Part shown: positions 34,657 to 43,009 of the stretch, one piece after another
How the letters are laid out: every line of letters starts with the position of its first letter
Numbering within the stretch: position 1 is the first letter of the stretch
Source of the DNA: Anaerostipes rhamnosivorans
Lineage (GTDB): Bacteria; Bacillota; Clostridia; Lachnospirales; Lachnospiraceae
DNA length: 64,000 nucleotides
Assembly (NCBI RefSeq): GCF_005280655.1
Contig: NZ_CP040058.1
Coordinates: 901,001-965,000 of the forward strand
Direction: 5' to 3'
The notes under the pieces: generated by a model
What the model was told of the DNA's origin: nothing
Database searches by the model: none
What the model saw: only the letters and a program-made list of their open reading frames with translations
Translations under genes and position numbers: made by a program

Positions 34657-36576
34657 ATGAAAATAATTAACTTAGGCATTCTGGCTCACGTTGACGCAGG
34701 AAAGACAACATTAACGGAAAGTTTATTGTATACCAGTGGTGCAATTGCAGAACTAGGGAGCGTAGATGAAGGCACAACAAGGACAGATACCATGAATTTG
34801 GAGCGTCAAAGGGGAATCACTATCCAGACAGCAGTGACATCTTTTCAGTGGGAGGATGTAAAAGTCAACATTATAGATACGCCAGGCCATATGGATTTTT
34901 TGGCGGAAGTATACCGTTCTTTATCCGTATTAGACGGAGCAGTATTATTAGTTTCTGCAAAGGATGGCATACAGGCACAGACCCGTATACTGTTTCATGC
35001 ACTACAGACAATGAAGATTCCGACAATTTTTTTCATCAATAAAATTGACCAAGAGGGGATTGATTTGCCAATGGTATATCGGGAAATGAAAGCAAAGCTT
35101 TCTTCGGAAATTATAGTGAAGCAAAAGGTTGGGCAGCATCCCCATATAAATGTAACGGACAATGACGATATGGAACAGTGGGATGCGGTAATTATGGGAA
35201 ACGATGAACTATTAGAGAAATATATGTCAGGGAAACCGTTTAAAATGTCAGAACTGGAACAGGAAGAAAACAGGAGATTCCAAAACGGAACGTTATTTCC
35301 CGTTTATCACGGAAGCGCTAAAAACAATCTGGGGATTCGGCAGCTTATAGAAGTGATTGCCAGTAAATTTTATTCATCAACGCCTGAAGGTCAATCTGAA
35401 CTATGCGGGCAGGTTTTTAAGATTGAATATTCAGAGAAAAGGCGGCGTTTTGTTTATGTGCGTATATATAGCGGAACATTGCATTTGAGGGATGTTATTA
35501 GAATATCTGAAAAAGAGAAAATAAAAATCACAGAGATGTGTGTTCCGACAAACGGTGAATTATATTCATCCGATACAGCCTGCTCTGGTGATATTGTAAT
35601 TTTACCAAATGATGTTTTGCAGCTAAACAGTATTTTGGGGAACGGAATGCTGTTGCCGCAGAGAAAATTTATTGAAAATCCTCTCCCTATGCTCCAAACA
35701 ACGATTGCAGTAAAGAAATCTGAACAGCGGGAAATATTGCTTGGGGCACTTACAGAAATTTCAGATGGCGACCCTCTTTTAAAATATTATGTGGATACTA
35801 CAACGCATGAGATTATACTTTCTTTTTTGGGGAATGTGCAGATGGAAGTCATTTGTGCCATCCTTGAGGAAAAATATCATGTGGAGGCAGAAATAAAAGA
35901 GCCTACTGTTATATATATGGAAAGACCGCTTAGAAAAGCAGAATATACCATCCACATAGAAGTCCCGCCAAATCCTTTCTGGGCTTCTGTCGGGTTGTCC
36001 ATAGAGCCGCTCCCTATTGGAAGCGGAGTGCAGTATGAAAGCAGAGTTTCACTTGGATATTTAAATCAATCGTTCCAAAATGCGGTTATGGAGGGGGTTC
36101 TTTATGGCTGCGAGCAGGGGCTGTATGGATGGAAAGTGACAGACTGTAAAATCTGTTTTGAATATGGATTGTATTATAGTCCTGTAAGTACCCCCGCAGA
36201 CTTTCGGCTGCTTTCCCCTATCGTATTGGAGCAGGCTTTAAAAAAAGCAGGGACAGAACTATTAGAGCCATATCTCCACTTTGAAATTTATGCACCGCAG
36301 GAATATCTCTCACGGGCGTATCATGATGCTCCAAGGTATTGTGCAGATATTGTAAGTACTCAGATAAAGAATGACGAGGTCATTCTGAAAGGAGAAATCC
36401 CTGCTAGATGTATTCAAGAATACAGGAACGATTTAACTTATTTCACAAATGGGCAGGGAGTCTGCTTGACAGAGTTAAAAGGATACCAGCCAGCTATTGG
36501 TAAATTTATTTGCCAACCCCGCCGCCCGAATAGCCGTATAGATAAGGTTCGGCATATGTTCCACAAGTTAGCTTAA
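34657..36576 (+). CDS. tet(O): Ribosomal protection tetracycline resistance protein Tet(O)
   Basis: The 639-residue GTPase, a paralogue of elongation factor G, binds the ribosome and releases tetracycline. G1 is [12 protein letters not shown] at residues 10-21, then [14 protein letters not shown] and NKID; the C-terminal domains IV-V are complete, with no frameshift. From memory the sequence is extremely close to Tet(O), including the N terminus [15 protein letters not shown]; a mosaic with tet(32) or tet(W) cannot be excluded by eye. AGGAGG precedes the ATG. Base composition is more AT-rich than the relaxase region of the element, as expected for a cargo gene acquired separately. Confidence 0.95.
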   Translation: MKIINLGILAHVDAGKTTLTESLLYTSGAIAELGSVDEGTTRTDTMNLERQRGITIQTAVTSFQWEDVKVNIIDTPGHMDFLAEVYRSLSVLDGAVLLVSAKDGIQAQTRILFHALQTMKIPTIFFINKIDQEGIDLPMVYREMKAKLSSEIIVKQKVGQHPHINVTDNDDMEQWDAVIMGNDELLEKYMSGKPFKMSELEQEENRRFQNGTLFPVYHGSAKNNLGIRQLIEVIASKFYSSTPEGQSELCGQVFKIEYSEKRRRFVYVRIYSGTLHLRDVIRISEKEKIKITEMCVPTNGELYSSDTACSGDIVILPNDVLQLNSILGNGMLLPQRKFIENPLPMLQTTIAVKKSEQREILLGALTEISDGDPLLKYYVDTTTHEIILSFLGNVQMEVICAILEEKYHVEAEIKEPTVIYMERPLRKAEYTIHIEVPPNPFWASVGLSIEPLPIGSGVQYESRVSLGYLNQSFQNAVMEGVLYGCEQGLYGWKVTDCKICFEYGLYYSPVSTPADFRLLSPIVLEQALKKAGTELLEPYLHFEIYAPQEYLSRAYHDAPRYCADIVSTQIKNDEVILKGEIPARCIQEYRNDLTYFTNGQGVCLTELKGYQPAIGKFICQPRRPNSRIDKVRHMFHKLA

Positions 36577-36627
36577 CAGCTTGCAAAAGTCATATAAAAT
36601 GAGATTTGAAAGGATTAGAGACTAATT

Positions 36628-36801
36628 ATGATGAAATGCGAATGGATATTGTGTCCTGTTTGTGGGAGCAAAACCCGTAATAAAATTAGGAAGGACACTG
36701 TTTTGGAGAATTATCCCCTTTATTGTCCAAAATGCAGACAAGAAAGATTGATTAAAGTTGACAACTTGAAGATAACTGTCATCAAAGAGCCAGACGCTTA
36801 A
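36628..36801 (+). CDS. Cysteine-rich KTR domain protein
   Basis: The 57-residue protein has two CxxC pairs (LCPVCGSKTRNKIR and YCPKCRQERLI), a treble-clef zinc ribbon of the cysteine-rich KTR type often found directly after tet genes of mobile elements. Start MMKCEWILCPVCGSK at 36628, with AAAGGA 13-18 bases upstream. The function is unknown; nucleic acid binding is a guess from the fold. Confidence 0.85.
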   Translation: MMKCEWILCPVCGSKTRNKIRKDTVLENYPLYCPKCRQERLIKVDNLKITVIKEPDA

Positions 36802-36807
36802 GACGCA

Positions 36808-36854
36808 GAGCCGATGAAATTGTGGAACAATTCACGAATCATCGGCTCTTTTTG
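36808..36854 (+). terminator. Terminator of the tet(O)-KTR unit
   Basis: GAGCCGATGA (36808-36817) pairs with TCATCGGCTC (36839-36848), followed by TTTTTG. Confidence 0.85.
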
Positions 36855-36969
36855 TTTCGTATTTGAAAGAACAAACTCACCAAATAAAAAAAACGATATT
36901 CGGGTGGGTTATTTTGTTATACCCTAAATTACCCTCTGAATTTGTTTTTAAATTTGGAGGGATTTTTTT

Positions 36970-37098
36970 ATGTCCTTTTTTCGGGCAGTTATCTATCTGC
37001 TCATACGAAGCAAAATTTATCAATACATAGCATATCAGAGAACGGCAGGAAACCAGTTAAAAAAATTTCTGCCTATGCAACGGTACTTCCTGCCTTGA
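36970..37098 (+). CDS. Possible small basic peptide
   Basis: A 42-codon frame starting MSFFRAVIYLLIRSKIYQY has GGAGGG eight bases upstream. It is basic with a short hydrophobic start. Nothing is recognised. It is the only candidate in the roughly 430-base gap between the terminator at 36854 and the first sigma-like gene; a longer overlapping frame has no ribosome site. It could equally be leader sequence. Confidence 0.3.
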   Translation: MSFFRAVIYLLIRSKIYQYIAYQRTAGNQLKKFLPMQRYFLP

Positions 37099-37288
37099 AA
37101 GTAGAAGTACAATCTCCATACAATAGAATTACTATTTCCTATAACCGTAAAGGTCACAGAGCCTTTGCGGTTTTTCTTTTGTCGATTTTTGTTGGAAAGT
37201 GCCGTAGGGCTGTTTCTGATATGCGGTGTCGTTCTCCGCCTCTCCATCTGGATTTTTTACATTTCAAAAATTCAGATGGGAGGTATTT

Positions 37289-37801
37289 ATGGTGAAATAT
37301 GCACCAAGAAAGGTATTTATCAAAGAAAGCGGCAGATATGTGGAACTGTCCTACATGGATTTCTGCCGCCGCAGGGAATCCGACCAGACCTACATGGACA
37401 AGCTGTTTATTCCCGTTCAAGGCTGTCTGCTTGAAGTCGTGAGGGAGCAATACACGGACTTCTACCGAGATAAGGAACGGTGGCGTTATCTGAAAAAATT
37501 AGATACGAAGAACAGCTTGCTTTCTCTGGATGGATTTACGGACAGCGAGGGGAAGCCTTTAGACTTTATCGCTGATGAAGCGGCGGACATTGCGGAAACC
37601 GTTGTCAATGCGGTTATGGTGGACAGGCTGAAAGCCGCCCTGCCTTTGCTGTCGGATAGTGAACAGGAATTGATACAGGCAATCTTTTTTGACGGACTTT
37701 CTGAGCGTGAAGTCGGGGCGAGGTTCGGCATAACCCAGAGCGTTGTGAACAAACGCAAAGCCAGAATCCTAAGAAAACTAAGAAAGATAATAGAAAATTA
37801 A
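37289..37801 (+). CDS. Sigma-70 family-like regulator 1
   Basis: The 170-residue protein has a C-terminal sigma region 4 helix-turn-helix (LSDSEQELIQAIFFDGLSER, EVGARFGITQSVVNKRKARI) with basic tail and an N-terminal part beginning VKYAPRKVFIKESGRYVELS. Such proteins are common in tet-carrying elements of Firmicutes, probably as transcription regulators of the element rather than classical sigma factors. Start at 37289 after GGGAGG. A terminator-like hairpin follows. Confidence 0.8.
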   Translation: MVKYAPRKVFIKESGRYVELSYMDFCRRRESDQTYMDKLFIPVQGCLLEVVREQYTDFYRDKERWRYLKKLDTKNSLLSLDGFTDSEGKPLDFIADEAADIAETVVNAVMVDRLKAALPLLSDSEQELIQAIFFDGLSEREVGARFGITQSVVNKRKARILRKLRKIIEN

Positions 37802-37817
37802 AATTTAAGGCGTTCAG

Positions 37818-37856
37818 CCCCCTTGTTTTTTCCTTTGGGAAAATGAGGGGGTTTTT
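37818..37856 (+). terminator. Hairpin with T run between sigma-like genes 1 and 2
   Basis: CCCCCTTGTTTT pairs with AAAATGAGGGGG and is followed by TTTTTC. It may act as an attenuator between cotranscribed genes. Confidence 0.65.
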
Positions 37857-37896
37857 CTCTGCCCTCTCAATCAATTCTGATTGGAGGAAAAGAAGC

Positions 37897-38322
37897 ATGG
37901 CATATAACCACGGACGGGAGGACAGGAAATGGCGTATCTGGAAAGAAGCGGAGGAAAAGCTGCTGCGTGAGTGCGGCGTTGATGAAGCGACCATTGAGCA
38001 GATACGCATTGCGGACAGGGCAGACTTCAATTCCAACAGGCGGTTTTACCGATGGACGAATGACGTTGCGGAATACCTTGAGGACATGGCAGACAGGGAG
38101 TGGCAGACGGAAGTGGGTACGGTTGCGGAGTTACTGGACGAGATTGAGAGCGAAAATCTCTATCAAGTATTAGTCGCGGTGGACGGGCGTACCTTGAAAA
38201 TCGTCCTGCTGAAAATGCAGGGGTATTCCACAAAGGAGATTGCCCCGCTTGTGCATTTGACGACTGGTGCCATCTATGCGAGGTTAGACCATCTGCGGAA
38301 GAAGCTGCGGAAAATTTTGTAA
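37897..38322 (+). CDS. Sigma-70 region 4-like regulator 2
   Basis: The 141-residue protein begins MAYNHGREDRKWRIWKEAEE and ends with a region 4-type helix-turn-helix (LKIVLLKMQGYSTKEIAPLV, TTGAIYARLDHLRKKLRKIL). GGAGG lies ten bases upstream of the ATG. The N-terminal half has no recognised domain. It lies second in a series of three related small regulators. Confidence 0.75.
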   Translation: MAYNHGREDRKWRIWKEAEEKLLRECGVDEATIEQIRIADRADFNSNRRFYRWTNDVAEYLEDMADREWQTEVGTVAELLDEIESENLYQVLVAVDGRTLKIVLLKMQGYSTKEIAPLVHLTTGAIYARLDHLRKKLRKIL

Positions 38323-38358
38323 GCGTCTAATACATCCCATTATCCTGCGGGCTACTGG

Positions 38359-38388
38359 GTGGGGAGTGGAATCTCCCCGCTTATTTTT
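38359..38388 (+). terminator. Hairpin with T run between sigma-like genes 2 and 3
   Basis: GTGGGGAG (38359-38366) pairs with CTCCCCGC (38373-38380, one G-T pair), followed by TTATTTTTT. It ends 19 bases before the next start. Confidence 0.65.
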
Positions 38389-38406
38389 TGGCAGGAGGAC
38401 AGCGGG

Positions 38407-38880
38407 ATGGCATACAGGGTTAAGGCATACACGCTTCGGGAGGAATCCACGGAAAGTAGCACAAGGTATTTTATCAGTTTTAAGGACGGGCAGGGCAAAT
38501 CCCACGAGTTGGAAGTGTCGGAACAGTTCTTTATGGAGTTTCGGCAGATGGAACGCAGGAACAGGAATCTTCTCCAATGGGACGAGCGGCACAGGGAGTT
38601 TAACGAGGTATGGGACGAAACCCTTTACAGACGGGCGTTGCGTGTGCCTAAGAGCCTTGATGAACGCATGATTGAAGAAGAACGGAATGAAACGCTCTGT
38701 AAGGCGGTTGAGAGCCTGCCAGAGATACAAAGGCGGCGTTTCCTGCTTTATTACGAGCATGATTTCAATTTTTACCAAATCGCTGCGATGGAGCATTGCA
38801 CCGCTTCAGCAATACAGAAATCTGTTGCGATTGCAAAGGAGAAAGTAAAGGCGGAAATGAGGAAATATCTCCAACCGTGA
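38407..38880 (+). CDS. Sigma-70 region 4-like regulator 3
   Basis: The 157-residue protein has YRVKAYTLREESTESSTRYF at the start, a charged middle, and a region 4 helix-turn-helix (LPEIQRRRFLLYYEHDFNFY, QIAAMEHCTASAIQKSVAIA). It resembles sigma-24-like proteins annotated in conjugative elements of gut Firmicutes. CAGGAGG lies ten bases upstream. Start at 38407 rather than the frame's earlier codons, which fall in the hairpin. Confidence 0.78.
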   Translation: MAYRVKAYTLREESTESSTRYFISFKDGQGKSHELEVSEQFFMEFRQMERRNRNLLQWDERHREFNEVWDETLYRRALRVPKSLDERMIEEERNETLCKAVESLPEIQRRRFLLYYEHDFNFYQIAAMEHCTASAIQKSVAIAKEKVKAEMRKYLQP

Positions 38881-38991
38881 CTGATACCGCCCGAAAAAGA
38901 AATCTGTTTTTTATTTGTGTGGGATTGGCGGCATTACATACTCTCACTTTTTTTCGTGGGAGTAAATCTATTTCTAAGGAGGTCAACGCCT

Positions 38992-39078
38992 ATGTGTAAC
39001 GAAAACAAAGACACCGCCCGAAAGGAGGAAAGCCATGCAGAAGTTACAGACAGTCAACGCCGAAACGCTCCTTTATGA
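38992..39078 (+). CDS. Small ORF translationally coupled to the RepA-like gene
   Basis: This 28-codon frame (starting MCNENKDTARKEESHAEV) has a perfect AAGGAGG nine bases upstream. It spans the ribosome site and start of the RepA-like gene at 39035, so ribosomes finishing it would be well placed to reinitiate. The peptide is very polar with no known domain. A leader role is inference. Confidence 0.4.
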   Translation: MCNENKDTARKEESHAEVTDSQRRNAPL

Positions 39079-40060
39079 ACCGCTTGAGAAGCAGTCCTTT
39101 GTGGTGGACAGCCTTATCCCCACAGGATTGTCGCTGTTCTGCGGCTCACAGAAGATAGGCAAGAGCTGGCTCATGCTGAAGCTATGCCTATGCGTGTCGC
39201 AGGGACTTCCCTTGTGGGATATGCCGACAATGGAGGGCGACGTGCTTTACCTCTGCCTTGAGGACACGTTCTGCCGCATACAGGACAGATTATTCCGCTT
39301 GACGGACGAAGCAAGCGGGCGGCTTCACTTTGCCGTGGCAAGCTGCAAGCTGTCAGACGGTCTTATCGTGCAGCTTGAGGATTATCTGAAAGATTACCCA
39401 GACAGCAGGCTCATTGTGATTGATACCTTGCAGAAAGTCCGTACAGCTTCAAAAGACAATGCCTACGCAAGCGACTATGGGGACATCTCCCTCATCAAAG
39501 ACTTTGCCGACAGGCACTCTCTGGCGGTCATTGTCGTACACCACATCCGAAAGCAGAATGACAGCGACGTGTTCAACAAGGTGTCTGGGACGACAGGATT
39601 AACGGGGAGTGCGGACGCTACCTTTGTTCTGGAAAAGGAGAAACGTGCGTCTGACACCGCCAAGCTGTATGTGACGGGCAGGGACACGCCTTATCAGGAA
39701 TACACGCTGCGTTTCCGTGATTGCCGTTGGGAGCTTGTGGAGCGGAAAACGCAGGAGCAGCTTGCGAAAGAAACGATACCAGATGTCCTTTTTCGGTTGG
39801 TGGATTTTATGAGGGATAAGGAAGAATGGATAGGCACGGCAACGGAACTGTTAGCCGCTATGGGGGAAACGGAAACCATACCCACGGTGATTACGAAATG
39901 GCTGAATGAATACCGCACCACATTTTTAAGCGAGAACCGTATCTGCTACCAGTACAGCCGCAGGAAAGACGGCAGGCGGATTGCCCTTGCAAGGAGGGCG
40001 GGTGACAGCGGTGACGGTGGTGACAGCGATATTAGGATACCCCCCTGTTACTGTCATTGA
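39035..40060 (+). CDS. RepA-like AAA ATPase/helicase
   Basis: The 341-residue protein is a RecA-fold ATPase of the RepA/AAA_25 type that probably unwinds or loads at the element's origin. Walker A is FCGSQKIGKSWLMLK near residue 37, Walker B is RLIVIDTLQKV near 126, followed by VVHHIRKQ and SGTTGLTGSADATFVLE. The C-terminal part looks like a winged helix. AAAGGAGG precedes the ATG. The last codons (GDSGDGGDSD) are encoded by iteron-like repeats, so coding and origin sequence overlap. Confidence 0.8.
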   Translation: MQKLQTVNAETLLYEPLEKQSFVVDSLIPTGLSLFCGSQKIGKSWLMLKLCLCVSQGLPLWDMPTMEGDVLYLCLEDTFCRIQDRLFRLTDEASGRLHFAVASCKLSDGLIVQLEDYLKDYPDSRLIVIDTLQKVRTASKDNAYASDYGDISLIKDFADRHSLAVIVVHHIRKQNDSDVFNKVSGTTGLTGSADATFVLEKEKRASDTAKLYVTGRDTPYQEYTLRFRDCRWELVERKTQEQLAKETIPDVLFRLVDFMRDKEEWIGTATELLAAMGETETIPTVITKWLNEYRTTFLSENRICYQYSRRKDGRRIALARRAGDSGDGGDSDIRIPPCYCH

Positions 40061-40140
40061 CGCTTAAAGCCATGTAAAGCTGGCGGCTCTGCCCTGCGGG
40101 TGACAGCAGTGACGGTGGTGACAGTGATTTTAGGATACCC
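40001..40140 (+). repeat. Iteron-like repeat pair, left arm
   Basis: Two 42-base copies (40001-40042 and 40099-40140) differ at about four positions. Each consists of three tandem 9-mers of the form GGTGACRGY followed by an AT-rich step and TAGGATACCC. The first lies in the 3' end of the RepA-like gene and the second in the intergenic region. Confidence 0.75.
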
Positions 40141-40587
40141 TGCCGCTGTCATCCCTACGGGAGAACACCCCGTAAACGCAAAATGCAGGCGTGAGATTTA
40201 CTCGCCCTTTTCGGTCGTGTAAAACCACCCCTGCGGTCAGAAAAATCATTCCGATTTTTCCGACTGCGTTTACAGGGTGTAACACACTACACTTTGCCCT
40301 GCAAAGTCGTGTGCCAGACGTTCCCTCTGGACTCCCTTAAGGCAGGGCTGTGCCCTGCTATCCTACGCCTTACGGCTTCGGATAAAAGAATGGCGGCATG
40401 ACGGTGACGGCTCTTGCGAGGGGGGGGGTATCCCAAAAACACCGTCATCATCGACATGACCGTCATGCAGGGGGTGAGGGTGACAGTTGCGGCAGTCGGC
40501 AGGGGGTATCCCAAAACTGCTGTCACCACCGTCACCGCTGTCACCCCAAAGGACGGTCACCCGCCGAAAGAAAGGAGGAATCCGCCT
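40061..40587. other. Putative origin/transfer region of the element
   Basis: The 527-base gap between the RepA-like and MobV genes has no supported gene. It holds one left-arm repeat, inverted sequence around 40170-40278 (CCCCGTAAACGCA with TGCGTTTACAGGG), several hairpins in the middle, and two inverted right-arm repeats. Position directly upstream of a MobV relaxase suits oriT, and position directly downstream of a RepA-like gene suits a replication origin; either is inference. Confidence 0.5.
40425..40545 (-). repeat. Iteron-like repeat pair, right arm (inverted)
   Basis: The copy at 40504-40545 is the reverse complement of the left-arm unit at 40001-40042 with only a few changes (GGGTATCCC ... 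GTCACCACCGTCACCGCTGTCACC). A more decayed copy is at 40425-40466. Both lie in the open frame upstream of the relaxase start and argue that this frame extension is not coding. Confidence 0.7.
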
Positions 40588-41553
40588 ATGCCTTATGCAA
40601 TCCTGCGTTTCCAGAAACGAAAAGCGGGCGGCGTTGCGGCTTGTGAACGCCACAACGAGCGGAAGAAAGAAGCCTACAAAAGCAACCCAGATATAGATAT
40701 GGAACGCTCTAAAAACAATTACCATCTCATAGCACCACCAAAGTACACCTACAAGAAAGAGATTAACCGCATGGTAGCCGAAGCGGGGTGCAGGACAAGG
40801 AAAGACAGCGTGATGATGGTGGAAACGCTCATCACAGCTTCACCAGAATTTATGAACCAGTTACTGCCCGAAGAACAAAAAGCGTATTTCCAGACGGCTC
40901 TTGACTTCATTTCGGAGCGTGTTGGAAAGCAGAATATCCTCTCCGCTGTCGTCCATATGGACGAGAGAACGCCCCATATGCACCTCTGCTTTGTGCCGAT
41001 TACGCCAGACAATAAGCTGTCAGCGAAAGCTATCTTAGGCAACCAGAAATCATTATCCGAGTGGCAGACCGCCTACCATGAGCGGATGTCCTCACGGTGG
41101 AATCAGCTTGAACGGGGGCAGTCCTCAATGGAAACCAAGCGGAAACACGTCCCCACATGGCTCTATAAATTAGGCGGTAGGCTTGATAAACAGTATGAAG
41201 AAATCGTGTCTGCCCTATCCGACATCAACGCCTTTAACGCAGGGAAGAAAAGGGATAAAGCGTTAGATTTACTCTCTGCATGGCTGCCAGACGTGGAGAA
41301 ATTCTCTAAGGAAATCGGGAAACAGCAGGCGTATATCGACAGTTTGAAAGAGAGAATTGGGCAGGAATCAGACTATGCGGGGCGTATGCGTGATGAAAAG
41401 TACGAGCAGGAACTAAAGGTGCAGAAAGCGAATCAGAAGATATTTGAATTGCAGAGAACCAACGAGCAGATGGGGCGGCTGCTGTCAAAAATACCGCCCG
41501 AAGTGTTGGAAGAATTGCAGAAAAATCATAGAAGCAGAGCGAAAGAAAGGTAG
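40588..41553 (+). CDS. MobV-family relaxase (Pre/Mob)
   Basis: The 321-residue relaxase would nick oriT and lead the element's strand into a recipient through a helper's secretion system. It starts MPYAILRFQKRKAGGVAACE, then KSNPDIDMERSKNNYHL, and carries the MobV metal motif HMDERTPHMHLCFVPI near residue 125. The C-terminal third is coiled coil. AAAGGAGG lies eight bases before the chosen ATG; the frame upstream consists of repeats. In Tn4451 the equivalent is TnpZ. Confidence 0.9.
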   Translation: MPYAILRFQKRKAGGVAACERHNERKKEAYKSNPDIDMERSKNNYHLIAPPKYTYKKEINRMVAEAGCRTRKDSVMMVETLITASPEFMNQLLPEEQKAYFQTALDFISERVGKQNILSAVVHMDERTPHMHLCFVPITPDNKLSAKAILGNQKSLSEWQTAYHERMSSRWNQLERGQSSMETKRKHVPTWLYKLGGRLDKQYEEIVSALSDINAFNAGKKRDKALDLLSAWLPDVEKFSKEIGKQQAYIDSLKERIGQESDYAGRMRDEKYEQELKVQKANQKIFELQRTNEQMGRLLSKIPPEVLEELQKNHRSRAKER

Positions 41554-41561
41554 ATATGTGA

Positions 41562-42416
41562 ATGAAGAAACAGGATTTTAAGGTGTTAAAGACCAAAGAC
41601 TTGTACCCGTTCCCCGACAATCCGTTTCATGTGGCAGAAGATGAAACACTGTCAGAGTTAGCGGAAAGCATCAAGGAATTTGGCATTGTCACGCCGATAA
41701 TCACACGCCCGAAAGAGGACGGGAACGGCTATGAAGTGATTGCGGGACAGCGGCGTGTCCGTGCTTCTGAACTTGCAGGGATAAATACCGTGCCTGCGTT
41801 TGTCCTGCCCTTAGACCGTGACCGAGCCATCATCACCCTTGTAGACAGCAATTTGCAGCGTGAGAATATCCTGCCATCGGAGCGGGCGTTTGCTTACAAG
41901 ATGAAATCCGAAGCCATGAAGCGGCAGGGTTTCCGCACGGACTTAACCTCGTCACAAGTTGTGACGAAGTTGCGGACGGACGACAAGGTGGCACAGGGCT
42001 TCGGCGTGGGCAGGATGACCGTGCAGCGTTTTATTCGCCTGACGGAACTGATACCGCCGATTTTGCAGATGGTGGACGAGGGGAAAATCGCCCTCACGCC
42101 TGCGGTGGAACTGTCCTTCTTGAAGAAAGACGAGCAGGAAAACCTCTTTGCCACGATGGAGAGCGAAGAAGCAACGCCCTCACTCTCACAGGCACAGCGG
42201 ATGAAAAGCCTAAGCCAGAGTGGGCGGCTTGACATGGATATGATATTTGCGATTATGACGGAGGAAAAGGGAAATCAGAAAGAAACCTTGAAAATCAACA
42301 CAAGCAAGCTGAAAAAATATTTTCCGAAGAACAAAACGCCGAAGCAGATGGAGGAAACCATCATCAAACTTTTGGAGCGTGAGTTGCAGAGGAAACGCAA
42401 CCGTGACAGCCGCTAA
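41562..42416 (+). CDS. ParB/Spo0J-like nuclease-fold partition protein
   Basis: The 284-residue protein has an N-terminal ParB domain (KTKDLYPFPDNPFHV, IKEFGIVTPIITRP, VIAGQRRVRASELAGI, ADRD-like LDRDRAIITLVDSNLQREN), followed by the HTH region and a C-terminal basic part. No ParA partner is in the element. Such solo ParB-like proteins are frequent in integrative elements and may serve stability or regulation. It starts nine bases after the relaxase stop. Confidence 0.87.
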   Translation: MKKQDFKVLKTKDLYPFPDNPFHVAEDETLSELAESIKEFGIVTPIITRPKEDGNGYEVIAGQRRVRASELAGINTVPAFVLPLDRDRAIITLVDSNLQRENILPSERAFAYKMKSEAMKRQGFRTDLTSSQVVTKLRTDDKVAQGFGVGRMTVQRFIRLTELIPPILQMVDEGKIALTPAVELSFLKKDEQENLFATMESEEATPSLSQAQRMKSLSQSGRLDMDMIFAIMTEEKGNQKETLKINTSKLKKYFPKNKTPKQMEETIIKLLERELQRKRNRDSR

Positions 42417-42461
42417 TCTTCTTTTTTCGGGAAGTAAATACAGAGAGTTGAGGTAGAGAGA

Positions 42462-42692
42462 ATGAAAGAAATCCAGTATGAAATCGTAAAGGAAATCGCA
42501 GTATTGTCTACGGGCGACAGTGGCTACACAAAGGAAATCAATCTCATTTCATGGAATGGGAAAGAGCCGAAGTATGACATCCGCAGCTTTTCCCCGAACC
42601 GTGAAAAGTGCGGCAAGGGAATCACGCTGAACGCTGATGAAGCGGCGGCACTCCTTAAAGCATTGCAGAAAGAATTAAACAGCGAGGATTAA
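42462..42692 (+). CDS. PC4/YdbC-like ssDNA-binding protein
   Basis: The 76-residue protein matches the YdbC family of bacterial PC4-like single-strand DNA binders: IQYEIVKEIAVLSTGDSGYT, KEINLISWNGKEPKYDIRSF, then PNREKCGKGITL and a short C-terminal helix. It probably protects or handles single-stranded element DNA during transfer or replication. GAGGTAGAGAG precedes the ATG. Confidence 0.85.
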   Translation: MKEIQYEIVKEIAVLSTGDSGYTKEINLISWNGKEPKYDIRSFSPNREKCGKGITLNADEAAALLKALQKELNSED

Positions 42693-42763
42693 TGGTATCT
42701 GATTGGCAGGGCGGGGACATTTCCAAACTCTTCCCTGCCCTGTCTGGAAAGGAAGATTTAAGT

Positions 42764-42955
42764 ATGGGCGAGGATAAGAAAGCAGATAAAAAGAGAAAGC
42801 GTATCGTGCCAAAAGCACCAGTGCAGATGATAATCAGCCGTGAATATGTCGGCACACAGACCGTTACAGAAGCGTTTGTCCCGATTATCTCCGAGGATAT
42901 TCGGAAGAAGATTGCCGAGGGCGACACCTTCGACAATGAGGGGCTGTCCGCTTAG
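42764..42955 (+). CDS. Small conserved element protein, unknown function
   Basis: The 63-residue protein starts MGEDKKADKKRKRIVPKAPV and ends with TEAFVPIISEDIRKKIAEGD plus a short tail. It has no known domain. The frame is open back to an ATG at 42692, but the intervening 70 bases contain a GGCAGGG/CCCTGCC inverted repeat, and AAGGAAG precedes 42764, so I prefer the short form. It lies directly upstream of the recombinase gene. Confidence 0.6.
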   Translation: MGEDKKADKKRKRIVPKAPVQMIISREYVGTQTVTEAFVPIISEDIRKKIAEGDTFDNEGLSA

Positions 42956-43009
42956 AATGTACGCAATGGGACATGAAAACAGATAGGACAGATACGGAGG
43001 TTTTACAGT

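Noticed and set aside
36942..37295. Plus-strand 117-codon frame before the first sigma-like gene
   Set aside because: No ribosome site at its start and no motif; it overlaps a better placed small frame and the sigma-like gene's leader.
40414..40587. N-terminal extension of the MobV relaxase
   Set aside because: It translates the iteron-like repeats, while the family start MPYAILRFQKR with AAAGGAGG lies at 40588.
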